A DNA stretch of 64,000 nucleotides from Pseudomonadota bacterium (GCA_027487515.1 JAIYDL010000007.1:1-64000), one strand, 5' to 3'; shown: positions 1 through 8,895, numbered from the stretch's first letter. Made by a program: numbers and translations. Notes: generated by a model from the letters alone, not told the origin.

Positions 1-486
1 ACCGCCGTCACCGCCACCGTCTCCACCGCCGCCGCCAGTGAGGATGAGACCCGCGACGACCGCGACGATGACCACAGCGATGAGAAAGGTGATCGTCGGA
101 TCACCGGTCCAATTGGCACCTTTGCTGTACGAGCGCTTCACGGTTTCGACGACGTGTTTCGTCGCCTCCTCAGGGGAGAGCCGGTTGACGGTGATCACCG
201 AAAAGGCGGTGTCGAGGTCTCGGGCAACCCGCGCGTCCTTGACCTGTGCTTTCGCAAAGTCCAGGAGCTCGGCGTTCGTCACGCCCTGCCGCTGGAGCTC
301 ACGAACCGTTTGCCGAAACGAGCGCATGGTGGCTTCGTAGAACTCTGGGTCCCGCTGATCCCATTCGACCGTGAGAGCGTAGTTCATCTCGTCGAACGCG
401 GCCTTAAGTCCTCGGTGCGTGGCCGCCGAGGCACTCGTTGCGGTGAGCGAGAGACAAACGAGAAGAGAAAGGATTCTGAACAACAT
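1..486 (-). CDS. Exported protein of unknown function, tandem paralogue (3' end cut by window edge)
   Basis: The ATG lies at 484-486 and an AAGGAG ribosome site overlaps the stop codon of the preceding gene, so the two are probably translated together. The 162 visible residues start with a signal peptide (hydrophobic core, then SASA-A) and continue with GLKAAFDEMNYALTVEWDQ. This matches the neighbour's GLKAAYDELTYNLSVDWDQ almost residue for residue, so the pair is a recent tandem duplication. Near residues 137-150 there is one hydrophobic segment followed by a glycine-rich stretch at the window edge; the tail lies outside. I recognise no family. The helical region between signal and membrane segment is probably periplasmic. 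Function unknown. Confidence 0.8.
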   Translation of the reverse strand, partial: MLFRILSLLVCLSLTATSASAATHRGLKAAFDEMNYALTVEWDQRDPEFYEATMRSFRQTVRELQRQGVTNAELLDFAKAQVKDARVARDLDTAFSVITVNRLSPEEATKHVVETVKRSYSKGANWTGDPTITFLIAVVIVAVVAGLILTGGGGGDGGGDGG

Positions 487-495
487 GCAAACTCC

Positions 496-1131
496 TTAGT
501 AGCAGATTGGTGTACAGGTGAGCTGGTTACAGAAGCCAAATGAATGGGTGGTGTAATCAAAACATGTTGAGGAGGGAACGTAGGCGCAGCTGTCAGCGCA
601 CGACACTGTACCGTCGACAGGGGTGGTTGCTCCTCCTCCGGTCGAGGTCCCGCTGTTCTTTCCACCGCTTCCAGACTGAACCGCGAAGACAACTCCTACG
701 GCGATGGCAACGATGAGAAGGCTCACCCCGAGGTTCCGAACGGCGTCGCCGTTCCAGGATGCGCCGCTCGCGCTGGAGCGTCTAAGGGCATCGAGGACAT
801 ACTTGGAAGCTTCTTCGGTGGACATTTTATTGATGATGATCAGGGAGAATGCCGTCTGGAGGTCCCGGGCGGTGCGGGCGTCGCGAACTTGTGTCGACGC
901 GAAGGCGATCATCTCATCGCTTGTCAGCCCTGCACGCTGGAGGTCGCTCACCGTCGCAAAGAAGGCCTTCATCTCCCGCTCGTATACGGAGGCATCCTGC
1001 TGGTCCCAATCCACGGAAAGGTTGTAGGTCAATTCATCGTACGCGGCCTTGAGTCCTGCCGGTGCTGCGGCCTGTGCCTGCACACTGAATATGGCAAGCG
1101 CCAGTAAAAATGTCGTCATCTTTTTAAACAT
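496..1131 (-). CDS. Exported, membrane-anchored protein with six-cysteine tail, unknown function
   Basis: This is a 211-residue protein with a clear signal peptide (residues 1-22, cleavage near AQA-A), a charged helical domain to about residue 125, one transmembrane segment (LGVSLLIVAIAVGVVFAV), a Gly/Ser/Thr linker, and a short C-terminal tail with six cysteines. Six cysteines in about 35 residues of an exported protein suggest disulfides and an extracytoplasmic tail. It is paralogous to the gene just downstream, nine bases away. The start has an AGGAG site seven bases upstream. The paralogue's visible part also ends in a Gly-rich linker, so the two may differ mainly in their tails. No known domain is recognised. 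Confidence 0.8.
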   Translation of the reverse strand: MFKKMTTFLLALAIFSVQAQAAAPAGLKAAYDELTYNLSVDWDQQDASVYEREMKAFFATVSDLQRAGLTSDEMIAFASTQVRDARTARDLQTAFSLIIINKMSTEEASKYVLDALRRSSASGASWNGDAVRNLGVSLLIVAIAVGVVFAVQSGSGGKNSGTSTGGGATTPVDGTVSCADSCAYVPSSTCFDYTTHSFGFCNQLTCTPICY

Positions 1132-1242
1132 GGAGAGCTCCTGAGATTGAGAGTTAATCAGGAAGCTCTGTACGTTAGAATTTTAAGCTCAGTAAAGACC
1201 TATTGCCGAACCCTGGAAAAAATCCGGTGCCAAAATGGCCCC

Positions 1243-2457
1243 TCAAATGCCCCGGAGGTTGAGGGCCCTTAGGATGCGGATTTTATCAGTGAACGGACTC
1301 GTGCATTGCGCGTCGCAAGTTTGAAGGATGCCCTCGATCAATTGACCGCGGATGCTGGAATTCGTTGTGAGCTTCTTCCGAAGCTCGAACATGAATTCTG
1401 CTCCCTTATCCTCACCCACAATTTTCTTAAGCTCCCAGAGAAGACCGAAGACGAAGTCCGTGTTGGCGTACTCCCCCATTTCAAACTGGAGCATGTAGTC
1501 CTGCTTGCGCCGGGCATTCTTACCGTTGTAGGTATTGTACTTTTTAATGTGCATCGCGAGCTTCGGAGAGTTCGCAATCTGGCCTGCGAAAAAGTCTGCC
1601 ATCCCCTCGATGATCGCCGTGGAATGAGAGAGCTCAAGATGGTCCGAGAGGGCCGCATGGGCGTACTCATGGTAGATGATCTCCGGCACCACGGCCGTAT
1701 CTAACCAGTACCACTTGCGGGTGAACACTTTCGAGATCGGATCGATGAACTGGTACCCGAGCTCCATGATGATACTGGCGCCAACGGTTCGGATGAGGGC
1801 CTCCGGAGAGAACGGGCTCACGGCACCTTCGATGGTCAGGGCCTGCACGGCGGTGGAGATGAAGCGCTGGAGCGACTGCATGTGGATCTGGTTCCGGAAG
1901 CCGGACATGAGGATTCCGAATTCCTGGTTAGCAAGATTGTTCGTCCGGAGGTCACGAAGGTGGATGCGTTTGGCGGGCCGGAACCAGATCTCGAGGTCCC
2001 AGGGCTTCACACCCCGGGAGGCGAGGCCCACGCCTGCAGGAATGGTGAGGGCGTTATTGAACTGGGGCTCGAGGTTATCATTGGCGAAGTGGCCTAGTTC
2101 GGAGAACTGGTTCGTGTGCTCGATCCGGATGACCATTTTCGGCAGGCCCGCTGCGTGCTCCGACTTCACCTTGTTGACGAAGTAATCCCGAGCGAGCATG
2201 AGGTGATAGTACGCCGTCGCCGCCCGGAAGACGAGCGCCTCTTCGGCGTCGAACTTCACCGCCTCATCGGACTTCCCTTTCACGATTTTAAAGTACTCAC
2301 CGTCAAAGCTATCGTTCGAGACGAGGTTCGGAAGCACGACAGGCCGGACCTCCGGGCGCTCGGAGTCGTTTCGCACGAGCGCCTCGAAGGTTCGCTCGCT
2401 CACCTGAGCGAGGGCCGTGAGAGGAAGGAGGAGTGTGAAAAGAAGTAGATTTTTCAT
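1243..2457 (-). CDS. Exported HExxH protein, putative zinc metallopeptidase
   Basis: This 404-residue protein has a short signal peptide (MKNLLLFTLLLPLTALA-Q). At about residues 263-267 it carries HEYAH, followed at about residue 284 by a glutamate in EGMADFF. HExxH plus a downstream Glu in a helix is the zinc-ligand pattern of gluzincin-type peptidases, so a periplasmic or secreted zinc protease is likely, although no named family is recognised. The start codon shares one base with the stop of the upstream gene (TAATG), implying translational coupling. The active-site region is well formed and nothing looks broken. The substrate is unknown; in a predatory lineage prey proteins would be an option, but that is speculation. 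Confidence 0.75.
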   Translation of the reverse strand: MKNLLLFTLLLPLTALAQVSERTFEALVRNDSERPEVRPVVLPNLVSNDSFDGEYFKIVKGKSDEAVKFDAEEALVFRAATAYYHLMLARDYFVNKVKSEHAAGLPKMVIRIEHTNQFSELGHFANDNLEPQFNNALTIPAGVGLASRGVKPWDLEIWFRPAKRIHLRDLRTNNLANQEFGILMSGFRNQIHMQSLQRFISTAVQALTIEGAVSPFSPEALIRTVGASIIMELGYQFIDPISKVFTRKWYWLDTAVVPEIIYHEYAHAALSDHLELSHSTAIIEGMADFFAGQIANSPKLAMHIKKYNTYNGKNARRKQDYMLQFEMGEYANTDFVFGLLWELKKIVGEDKGAEFMFELRKKLTTNSSIRGQLIEGILQTCDAQCTSPFTDKIRILRALNLRGI

Positions 2458-3737
2458 TAGAATAGCACCGTTGGATCGTTGGCGTTGTTATCGTCTTTTT
2501 TCCCAACCGTCATCTCGATGATGACGATGGCGAGGGCCGGGATGAAGCCATACGGAGGCGGCAGTGCGATGGACGCCACCGTTCCAAACAGTCTGACCCA
2601 AACCTGCGCCTTGTCCCAGAAAGTCTTCTTCGGGTTCCAGATCTCCTCAAGCCCTGCGACCTCCGCGAGTTCAACTTCCGCGATCACTCCGGTCTCGAAG
2701 GCGGCCGTCATGAGGTCGATGTACTCCGGGCTTCTGCCCTGGAAGAAAGTATTGAGGGGCAGGAGAGATATTTCTTTTCTCAGGAGCTTCACCGCGAGCC
2801 GGAAGCGCTCCATCGGCTCGAGTGGAATGGTTTCGACTTGATTCTGCCGATTGAAGATGAGGATCTCGGCCCGAGGAGACTCGATCCGGGCCCGGAGCTT
2901 TTTGATGATGTCGGCCATGAGGATGATCTGGATGTCACTGTAGTTTTCCAGAAGCCGCTGGCGCCGGCTGAGTCTCACCCGATCCAGCTTCTTCGTGACG
3001 AACGCGCTCAGTTCAGAACTATCACGCAGCGGGGCCTGGGTCCGGAGGGACCGGATCTTCCGGTAGTAGGTCTTCAGGGTCAGGCTACTTTTCTCAAGTT
3101 CTTCGGACCGCGCCTTTTCAATCCGAGCGTAGATCTGGGGAGTAATCACTCTCCGGGCCTGGGCCTGGTGGAAGATCGCCTCGATGTGTTGCGAACTCAG
3201 GTTTCGGTCAAACTTTAAGATATCACCGTAGAGAGTGCGGTAGGCGTCGTCGAAGCACTGCCCCTGGGCCTTTCGTTCGAAGTTCGCAAGAATCTTAAGC
3301 CCCTCCTCCATCGCTCCGTTGTGGGGCTGGATCAGCATGTCCGGATCCTTGAACGTGGACCCGGACGTCGAGACTTTGTTCGCTTCGAGGAGCAGTTTTG
3401 TGACCGAGTCATCGAAGTGATTCTTCCCGCGCAGGTATAAGATCGCACCGTTTAACTCGGAGAAGTTCGGTTTGACCTTCCGAAGGTTAGAAAGGAGGGT
3501 CTGGTTGAGATCGAAAGAACACAATTTCGCGGGCTCGAGGCCCCGCAGAGTTTCCTCGTAGGCATCGTTGATCTGAGTTTCATCGGCCTGGCGGAGAGCG
3601 CGGGACACGGCCCGGCGATCACTACTAGAGGAGTAGAAACTCTCCCCCTCTCGGTCATTTGTAAAATCCACCGGATTGGCCGCCAGAAGAGGCAACGAGG
3701 TGAGAACGGCAAAAAGTGCGAGAAGGGGGAAACGCAT
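2457..3737 (-). CDS. Exported protein of unknown function, first gene of two-gene operon
   Basis: This 426-residue protein has an N-terminal signal peptide (MRFPLLALFAVLTSLPLLAA-N). The long middle is rich in charged helices (many Arg/Leu/Glu heptads between residues 190 and 300). Near residues 385-410 there is a hydrophobic segment (VASIALPPPYGFIPALAIVIIEMTVG), then a short polar tail ending NDPTVLF. It overlaps the HExxH protein gene by one base, so the two are made from one transcript and may act together. No family is recognised. The hydrophobic C-terminal segment could anchor it in a membrane. Its start faces the ABC1-kinase gene across a divergent intergenic region that contains a long inverted repeat. 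Confidence 0.75.
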   Translation of the reverse strand: MRFPLLALFAVLTSLPLLAANPVDFTNDREGESFYSSSSDRRAVSRALRQADETQINDAYEETLRGLEPAKLCSFDLNQTLLSNLRKVKPNFSELNGAILYLRGKNHFDDSVTKLLLEANKVSTSGSTFKDPDMLIQPHNGAMEEGLKILANFERKAQGQCFDDAYRTLYGDILKFDRNLSSQHIEAIFHQAQARRVITPQIYARIEKARSEELEKSSLTLKTYYRKIRSLRTQAPLRDSSELSAFVTKKLDRVRLSRRQRLLENYSDIQIILMADIIKKLRARIESPRAEILIFNRQNQVETIPLEPMERFRLAVKLLRKEISLLPLNTFFQGRSPEYIDLMTAAFETGVIAEVELAEVAGLEEIWNPKKTFWDKAQVWVRLFGTVASIALPPPYGFIPALAIVIIEMTVGKKDDNNANDPTVLF

Positions 3738-3780
3738 ACTTGGTTCCTTATAAGTTGAGCGAGTTTAGCACTGCGTCTTA

Positions 3781-3833
3781 AAGACACCTAGACGGCCGGT
3801 AAAAAAGAAAGAGGTCCGTCTAGGGTGTTTTTT
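3781..3833. promoter_or_regulatory. Long imperfect inverted repeat with T-run between divergent genes
   Basis: The left arm at 3785-3795 (CACCTAGACGG) pairs with the right arm at 3816-3827 (CCGTCTAGGGTG) with a single bulged G. Flanking bases extend the pairing (AAGA with TTTT, allowing G-T). A run of six T follows on the plus strand. It reads like an intrinsic terminator, but no plus-strand gene ends here. It sits about 40 bases before the preferred ABC1-kinase start, so it may act as a leader attenuator or as a protein-binding operator shared by the two divergent genes. Confidence 0.5.
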
Positions 3834-3872
3834 CAGAGGCTTAGAGAGATACTAGGAAATCTGGAGGATAAC

Positions 3873-5168
3873 TTGAGTAAAATCCCTACCTCACTCTTCG
3901 GCCGCGGGACAAAACTTTTGGGTGTGGCCTCAAAGATTGCCTTTGAAGAGGTCTCTTCGCGCCTAAAAACCTGGGAGAACGAATCCGAGAAACTCCGCTC
4001 TAAAGTTCAACTGGCCCAGGATGTGGTCAAAACCCTGTCGCAGTTGAAGGGTGCCAGTATGAAGCTGGGCCAGCTCCTCTCTCTCGACCTCGGGGACTAC
4101 CTCCCTCCGGAGATCGTAAAAGTCTTGGGTCAACTTCATGCCGAGGCGACCTTTCTTCCCTACGATGAAATCGAAACGATCCTCCGGCGCGAGTTGGGAG
4201 AGCGCTTCCATGATTTTGCGGAAATCTCTGAGCGGCCCATCGCCGCTGCGAGCATCGGCCAGGTTCACCGGGCCAAGCTCTCTGGGCAAGAGGTCGTGAT
4301 CAAAGTCCAGTACCCCGGGGTCGCAGAGTCCATTCCCTCGGACCTGCGGATGCTTGAACTTCTCCTCAAGCAGGCCTCATTCCTTCAAGGGAAAAGGGAC
4401 ACAGACCTCTCCCCTCTTCTGGCCGAGGTTGAAGAGGTCCTCATCAAAGAAGCGGACTACGAGCACGAGCTTCGGATGCACGTGAAGTACCGAGAGATGT
4501 TCCAAGGCAGTCCCTATCACGTGCCAGAACCGCTCAGCGAGTATTCGACGGGCAAAGTCTTGACCCAGGAATTCGTCCCCGGACTGGGGCTTACTCGCTG
4601 GCTCGAGACCGGGCCCTCTGAGGCCAAGCGCCAGGAGTTTGCCGAGCTCCTGATCAAGCTCTACCTCGAAGAAATTTTCGTCCACGGGCTCGTGCAAACA
4701 GACCCAAATCCGGGGAACTTCATCGTCACACCTGATGAGCGCCTGGCCCTCATCGACTTCGGGGCAGCTCGGGAGTATGGCCCGGACTTCGTGGCCGGCT
4801 ACCGGAAAATTCTCCTGGCCTCACGGAACGGAGACCGGGACGCGCTCCTGCGGGAGAGCGAGCAGCTGGGCTTCATCGATCCCCGTGAGGAACCGGCGGC
4901 AAAGGACATCTACGTCGCCATGATGGACTTCCTGGCCTCACCGTTTCGGGATGACCTCCCGTTTGATTTCTCGGACAAGAGCTACTTCACGCGCTCTCGA
5001 GACCTCTCTTGGGAGATGTCTCGAAAATGCAAATTCACTCCGCCACCGAAGGAGCTCATCTTCCTTCACCGCAAACTGGCCGGGACGTTCATCTTTCTGA
5101 AACGCCTGGACATCAAGATCCGGCTCAAAGATTACTGGTCTTTTGTCGAGGGTGCCGGGGCGCCCTAG
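3873..5168 (+). CDS. ABC1/AarF/UbiB-family atypical kinase
   Basis: This is an atypical protein-kinase-like ATPase of the ABC1 (UbiB/ADCK/AarF) family, usually linked to isoprenoid-quinone or membrane-lipid homeostasis. The family signatures are all present: KLGQ in the N-terminal extension, the alanine-rich loop AAASIGQVH, the lysine in VVIKVQYPG, TDPNPGN and the DFG-like LIDFGAAREY. I prefer the TTG at 3873, which has a GGAGG site five bases upstream; the product then begins MSKIPTSLFGRG. An in-frame GTG at 3825 would add 16 residues but lies inside a hairpin with a weaker ribosome site. It has no C-terminal transmembrane pair as in E. coli UbiB, so it is closer to the AarF/ADCK type. The substrate is not known. 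Confidence 0.9.
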   Translation: MSKIPTSLFGRGTKLLGVASKIAFEEVSSRLKTWENESEKLRSKVQLAQDVVKTLSQLKGASMKLGQLLSLDLGDYLPPEIVKVLGQLHAEATFLPYDEIETILRRELGERFHDFAEISERPIAAASIGQVHRAKLSGQEVVIKVQYPGVAESIPSDLRMLELLLKQASFLQGKRDTDLSPLLAEVEEVLIKEADYEHELRMHVKYREMFQGSPYHVPEPLSEYSTGKVLTQEFVPGLGLTRWLETGPSEAKRQEFAELLIKLYLEEIFVHGLVQTDPNPGNFIVTPDERLALIDFGAAREYGPDFVAGYRKILLASRNGDRDALLRESEQLGFIDPREEPAAKDIYVAMMDFLASPFRDDLPFDFSDKSYFTRSRDLSWEMSRKCKFTPPPKELIFLHRKLAGTFIFLKRLDIKIRLKDYWSFVEGAGAP

Positions 5169-5180
5169 GGCCAGGCCGGT

Positions 5181-7139
5181 CTACCGACCGCGGAGATCCT
5201 TGCTCAAGTGATCCTCGATTTTTCGAAGCCTCTCCTCTAAGTTCTTTTTCTCAGTTCTCAACTGACGAAGTTCCAGAACCTGTTGGGCGTTGAGGGTCTC
5301 GAGTTTCTCGATCCGTGTCTGGTGACGAGAAACTTTGGCCCACATTTCCTTGAGGCCTTCGATCACGACAGCAATGAGGTTACCGTACTTGAGAGATTTG
5401 AATTCTTCATTCTCCGGAGTTGTCTTCGTCGAAACCAATCGGGGGATAACGGCCTCCGCTTCTTGAGCAACGAATCCGAGGTCGGGCCTGTTATCCTCTT
5501 TCCAATCAAACGTAACTCCCCGGAGGCGAAGGATGGTATCCCAGGGGTTTCTTATTGTTTCGATGTTCTTTTTTAACCGCCGGTCAGAGATCACTCCGAA
5601 TGAAGCTGCGTTGATGGTACCGTGACTCGAGGCCCCGTTCCCAATGATCACAGTGCCACCGCTAAACCAATTAATGTAAGAGTCACCCCCACCGAAGGAG
5701 TCGAGATGGAGGTTCCCAATTCCCGGACCTGAGGTATGGGCGAGCTGGGAATACCGACTATTATCTGCGTTAAAAACTTTTAAGACATTTCCATCGCCGA
5801 CTCTTAGATTACCACCAGTGATGTGAAGCTTATCAGCTGGTGCCAGGGTTCCGATCCCCACAGATCCATCATGGTTGATGACGACCTGCTCAACTTGGGT
5901 GTTCGTCCCAATGGGGGTTGTCGTGAATGACAGCCACGTTCCTTTCACCGCGGAGGAAAAATTCTCAGAGGCCCTCACCCGCATCCCGCCTCCACCGTAC
6001 CCACCAGGTGACACAGGATCGTACCCGTTGATGGCATCGCGGGCCTCGAAGACTGCGAGCGCATCCCCGGCGATTGGGTAGGTAGGAGTACTAGACACAC
6101 CTCGGGCACGTAGACCTACGATTCCTCCGTGTTCATTGGGATTCGCAGAAAAGGTCGTGGTCGTTATGACGGAATTAGTGTTGTCTCGGGAGACGTGAAA
6201 CGGGGTTCTCGGACTGGCCGTGCCCAGGCCTAAGTTTCCGTTGTTTATGAGTCGCATGCGCTCTTTGGGGACTCCCGCTTGCTCCTTCAAGACAAACATG
6301 AGGTCTGCCCCCGTGTCAGGGCCACTGCCAGAGAACAGAGGCTGGATGATCGCCAGACTCGTGCCCCAGGCCGGACTCGCAGGGTTGACCGCGGGTGTGA
6401 CGTCTGAGTTATCGAAGACGAGCCCTCCGTTTCCGAAGCCGGCCCCGAAGCCACCCTTGCCTCTCATCGCGATGCCCGAGTTATTGTTCGTCGACTCCAC
6501 GAGAATAAGTGGAGCGTCTCCGACGACCTGCAAATTTGCGATGGGGTTCGGAGTCCCAATCCCGACGTTCCCTGCGGGGTAGTAAATGTGATTCGGTTCA
6601 ACCACCCACGGGCCATCTCCACCCGCACCACCTTTGTAGACGCAGGAGGTGACCAGGTCGGACACAGTCACAAGAGCGACCTCTCCCACGAACGCCTTGG
6701 TCTCCTTCCTAGTAGGACTTAACTGAAACTCGTACTCCTTGATCATCCGTGCCGTGCTCAGAGTCGATTTGTAGTCCGTGAGGTAAATCTGCTTGAGCTT
6801 CACCGAGCCCCGCTGCACCGGAATGTTGTAAACGAGGACATCGTTCTTGTTATGGATCTTTGTGAAGTTTGCTCTGGCCGTCCCGGTGAAGGTCGCCACG
6901 TTGACCGCGTTAAATCCAAGGGAGTTGATGCAGCTCCTAGAGTCGCCGAGGTAGTTACTGACCTCTCGGTCGAAGTTGACGATGTCCAACCTCTTTTCGA
7001 CCTTGGCCATGCCTTGGTTGCCCGACTCGTTCATCTTCATCACAGCGACACCGAGGCCTGCGATGAGACCCCCGCCGATCAGAACCTCTAAAAGCCCCAT
7101 GCCGAACTCAGAACGCAATAGGTTAGAAATTTTAGTCAT
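5181..7139 (-). CDS. Chimeric fibre protein: prepilin-like N-terminus, tail-fibre body, S74 chaperone
   Basis: This 652-residue protein has three parts. Residues 1-35 look like a type IV prepilin: a polar leader ending in Gly13, then MGLLEV with Glu at mature position 5 and a hydrophobic helix. Residues 36-215 form a domain shared with the paralogue at 9812-11755. The body carries phage tail-fibre-like repeats (VGIGT..P....L.V at least three times). From about residue 518 there is a peptidase S74 intramolecular chaperone beginning SDRRLKKN, with the self-cleavage Ser-Asp and the catalytic lysine at +5, followed by a C-terminal coiled coil. Known S74 domains trimerise a fibre and then cut themselves off. 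I infer a surface fibre anchored or exported through a pilin-type route. It converges on the ABC1-kinase gene with a 12-base gap. Confidence 0.85.
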   Translation of the reverse strand: MTKISNLLRSEFGMGLLEVLIGGGLIAGLGVAVMKMNESGNQGMAKVEKRLDIVNFDREVSNYLGDSRSCINSLGFNAVNVATFTGTARANFTKIHNKNDVLVYNIPVQRGSVKLKQIYLTDYKSTLSTARMIKEYEFQLSPTRKETKAFVGEVALVTVSDLVTSCVYKGGAGGDGPWVVEPNHIYYPAGNVGIGTPNPIANLQVVGDAPLILVESTNNNSGIAMRGKGGFGAGFGNGGLVFDNSDVTPAVNPASPAWGTSLAIIQPLFSGSGPDTGADLMFVLKEQAGVPKERMRLINNGNLGLGTASPRTPFHVSRDNTNSVITTTTFSANPNEHGGIVGLRARGVSSTPTYPIAGDALAVFEARDAINGYDPVSPGGYGGGGMRVRASENFSSAVKGTWLSFTTTPIGTNTQVEQVVINHDGSVGIGTLAPADKLHITGGNLRVGDGNVLKVFNADNSRYSQLAHTSGPGIGNLHLDSFGGGDSYINWFSGGTVIIGNGASSHGTINAASFGVISDRRLKKNIETIRNPWDTILRLRGVTFDWKEDNRPDLGFVAQEAEAVIPRLVSTKTTPENEEFKSLKYGNLIAVVIEGLKEMWAKVSRHQTRIEKLETLNAQQVLELRQLRTEKKNLEERLRKIEDHLSKDLRGR

Positions 7140-7246
7140 AGGAAGAGTCTAACCCCAACTCTGAAGCCTGGGTTGACTTTTTTGATTCAGGAAAAATCTA
7201 GCAGCACTGACCGACGACTTCGCTCAGGATCGGGGCGCCGGTAGGG

Positions 7247-7642
7247 CTACTTATCTTTGTCTGTGATGAGCGAGATGTTCTCGAGCTTATTCGCCTGAAG
7301 AAGGTCCAAAACTTTTACCAAGCGGGTGTAGCGGACTTCGCCGTCGACCCGAAGGTTCACGAGGGTATCCTTTTGGGTGCTCGAGAGGGTGCTCGGAAGC
7401 TCGTCCATCGTCGACTTCTTGCCGTTGATGGCGACGGCCTCATCCGAGAGTTCGATGGTGAGCTGATCGAGTTTCTTCTCGGAGCCACTCCCCTGCTCCG
7501 TTTTCGGGAGCTTCAGAAGGAGGGCCAGCTCATCTTTCTTAAAGGTCGAAGTGACGAGGAAGAACACCAAAAGAAGAAACACCATGTCGATGAGCGGTGT
7601 CAGGTCCATGGCAAGCGATTCTCGGCGTTGGCGGCGTCCCAT
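7247..7642 (-). CDS. exbD: ExbD/TolR-family biopolymer transport protein
   Basis: This 131-residue protein is an ExbD/TolR subunit of an inner-membrane proton-driven motor. A short cytoplasmic start (MGRRQRRESLAM) is followed by one transmembrane helix containing the conserved proton-carrying aspartate (LTPLIDMVFLLLVFF), then a periplasmic domain ending in LITDKDK. It is the last gene of a tonB-exbB-exbD set and starts three bases after the exbB stop, so the three are one operon. With ExbB it would energise TonB and, through it, outer-membrane receptors. TolR is an alternative name, but the upstream TonB-like gene favours the Exb system. Confidence 0.92.
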   Translation of the reverse strand: MGRRQRRESLAMDLTPLIDMVFLLLVFFLVTSTFKKDELALLLKLPKTEQGSGSEKKLDQLTIELSDEAVAINGKKSTMDELPSTLSSTQKDTLVNLRVDGEVRYTRLVKVLDLLQANKLENISLITDKDK

Positions 7643-7645
7643 GGC

Positions 7646-8170
7646 TTACTCTGCCTTCAGGTGAGGAGTCATGTGCTTTTCGAGCTTGATCTCAAGAGTG
7701 TCGAGTTCTCCGGAGAGGTAGTTGTGCGCGATGTAGTGCGGGATCGCTACGATCAGTCCAACGATGGTGGTGATGAGCGCATAGGAGATCCCGGAAGCGA
7801 ACTGACCGGGGTCAGTGAGTCCCTTGGCCGAAATGACCTGGAAGGCTTCGTAGATCCCGATAACAGTCCCTAAGAGACCCAACAGCGGGGCCGTCGTCGC
7901 AACGACTTTAATGCTCGTCATCCCGAACTCGAGCTCGTGAACTCTCTGAGAAATGGTGTCTTTGACCAGGTCAAGGTGGGCCAGAAGATTCGACGTCTTG
8001 AGGCGGGCCATGAGATCCTGGGCCAGGGTCTTTGACTCGAGCTCGAGCTTCTTTTTAAAGTCTCTAAAGATGAAAAGTCTCCAGAGGATAAGAGAAAGAC
8101 CTAGGACATTCATCGCGACAAGGATCCAGGTGATAGATCCACCCGCGTTGATGAAGTCAATCAGACGCAT
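7646..8170 (-). CDS. exbB: MotA/TolQ/ExbB-family proton channel protein
   Basis: This 174-residue protein is a short ExbB/TolQ-type motor subunit. It has a first membrane helix near residues 12-33 (ITWILVAMNVLGLSLILWRLFIF), a cytoplasmic charged stretch, and the paired helices of the MotA/TolQ/ExbB fold (VVATTAPLLGLLGTVIGIYEAF and ALITTIVGLIVAIPHYIAHNYL). The motif APLLGLLGTVxG is characteristic. It lies between tonB-like and exbD genes with small gaps, so it forms the stator with ExbD. It is shorter than E. coli ExbB (244 residues), lacking an N-terminal extension, which is common outside enterobacteria. Confidence 0.93.
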   Translation of the reverse strand: MRLIDFINAGGSITWILVAMNVLGLSLILWRLFIFRDFKKKLELESKTLAQDLMARLKTSNLLAHLDLVKDTISQRVHELEFGMTSIKVVATTAPLLGLLGTVIGIYEAFQVISAKGLTDPGQFASGISYALITTIVGLIVAIPHYIAHNYLSGELDTLEIKLEKHMTPHLKAE

Positions 8171-8193
8171 AAAATTCCTTTTTTATCTAACAG

Positions 8194-8805
8194 CTAAAGA
8201 GTTACAAACTTCACAGGGACCATCACATCCATCTTTCCGCCGACTTCCTTCGGCACGGGCCGAAAGCGATCGACCTTCTTCACGGCATCGAGGGCCGAGG
8301 CGTTCAGGCTGTCGTAACGGGAGGGCTTCTGGACTCTGACGTCAATGATATGTCCATCTTCGAGCAACGTAAAGGCGACAACGACAGTTCCGGTGTGGCC
8401 CAGGCGTCGGGAAATAGCAGGATAATACTTATTCTTGTCGATGAGGGCGCGGAGCTCGGCTTTGTAAACTTCGAGCGCTTCCATCGTCCCGGCGGCGGTG
8501 CTCCCAAACTCGGAGCCGGCGCGATCGCCACTGACCGCTTGGGACGCCTGGGGCTGAACGGCTGGCACGTCCACGGGAGTGGACACAGGCCGGGGTTGGG
8601 TTTGAGTCGCGGGCCGAATGGAATTCTTGGGGGTGGGCCGGGCCAGGATGACGTCGGACGCGACCTGGAGTCTCAAGGCCCCTTGCCCCAAGCGGGTTAC
8701 CTGCTCACGAACATACTCTGACTGAGAGAGCTGCCAAGTCCCGAGGAAGGCCAGGGCATGGACAAGCAAGACCGTAGTGAAATGCGGAAAAAAGCTTTTA
8801 GTCAT
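8194..8805 (-). CDS. tonB: TonB-family energy transducer
   Basis: This 203-residue protein has an N-terminal membrane anchor (HFTTVLLVHALAFLGTWQL) and a proline-containing periplasmic linker of about 75 residues. Its C-terminal TonB-type domain has the recognisable core (YYPAISRRLGHTGTVVVAF..., then DSLNASALDAVKKVDRFRPVP) and ends VPVKFVTL. It would carry energy from the ExbB-ExbD motor encoded just downstream to outer-membrane transporters. No TonB-dependent receptor is encoded in this window, so the cargo cannot be named. It is first in the operon and its promoter must lie in the 90-base gap shared with the divergent mscS-like gene. Confidence 0.88.
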   Translation of the reverse strand: MTKSFFPHFTTVLLVHALAFLGTWQLSQSEYVREQVTRLGQGALRLQVASDVILARPTPKNSIRPATQTQPRPVSTPVDVPAVQPQASQAVSGDRAGSEFGSTAAGTMEALEVYKAELRALIDKNKYYPAISRRLGHTGTVVVAFTLLEDGHIIDVRVQKPSRYDSLNASALDAVKKVDRFRPVPKEVGGKMDVMVPVKFVTL

Positions 8806-8895
8806 AAGAGAGTTTTATATGGCAAACACTGGACGAAGTCCATGCCCCATGACAAATTTATACAACTTTAAGCACTTGAAATTTTAGAGGAATCC

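Noticed and set aside
8829-8843. TGGAC-GAA-GTCCA dyad between tonB and mscS genes
   Set aside because: A five-base dyad can occur by chance and has no supporting context.
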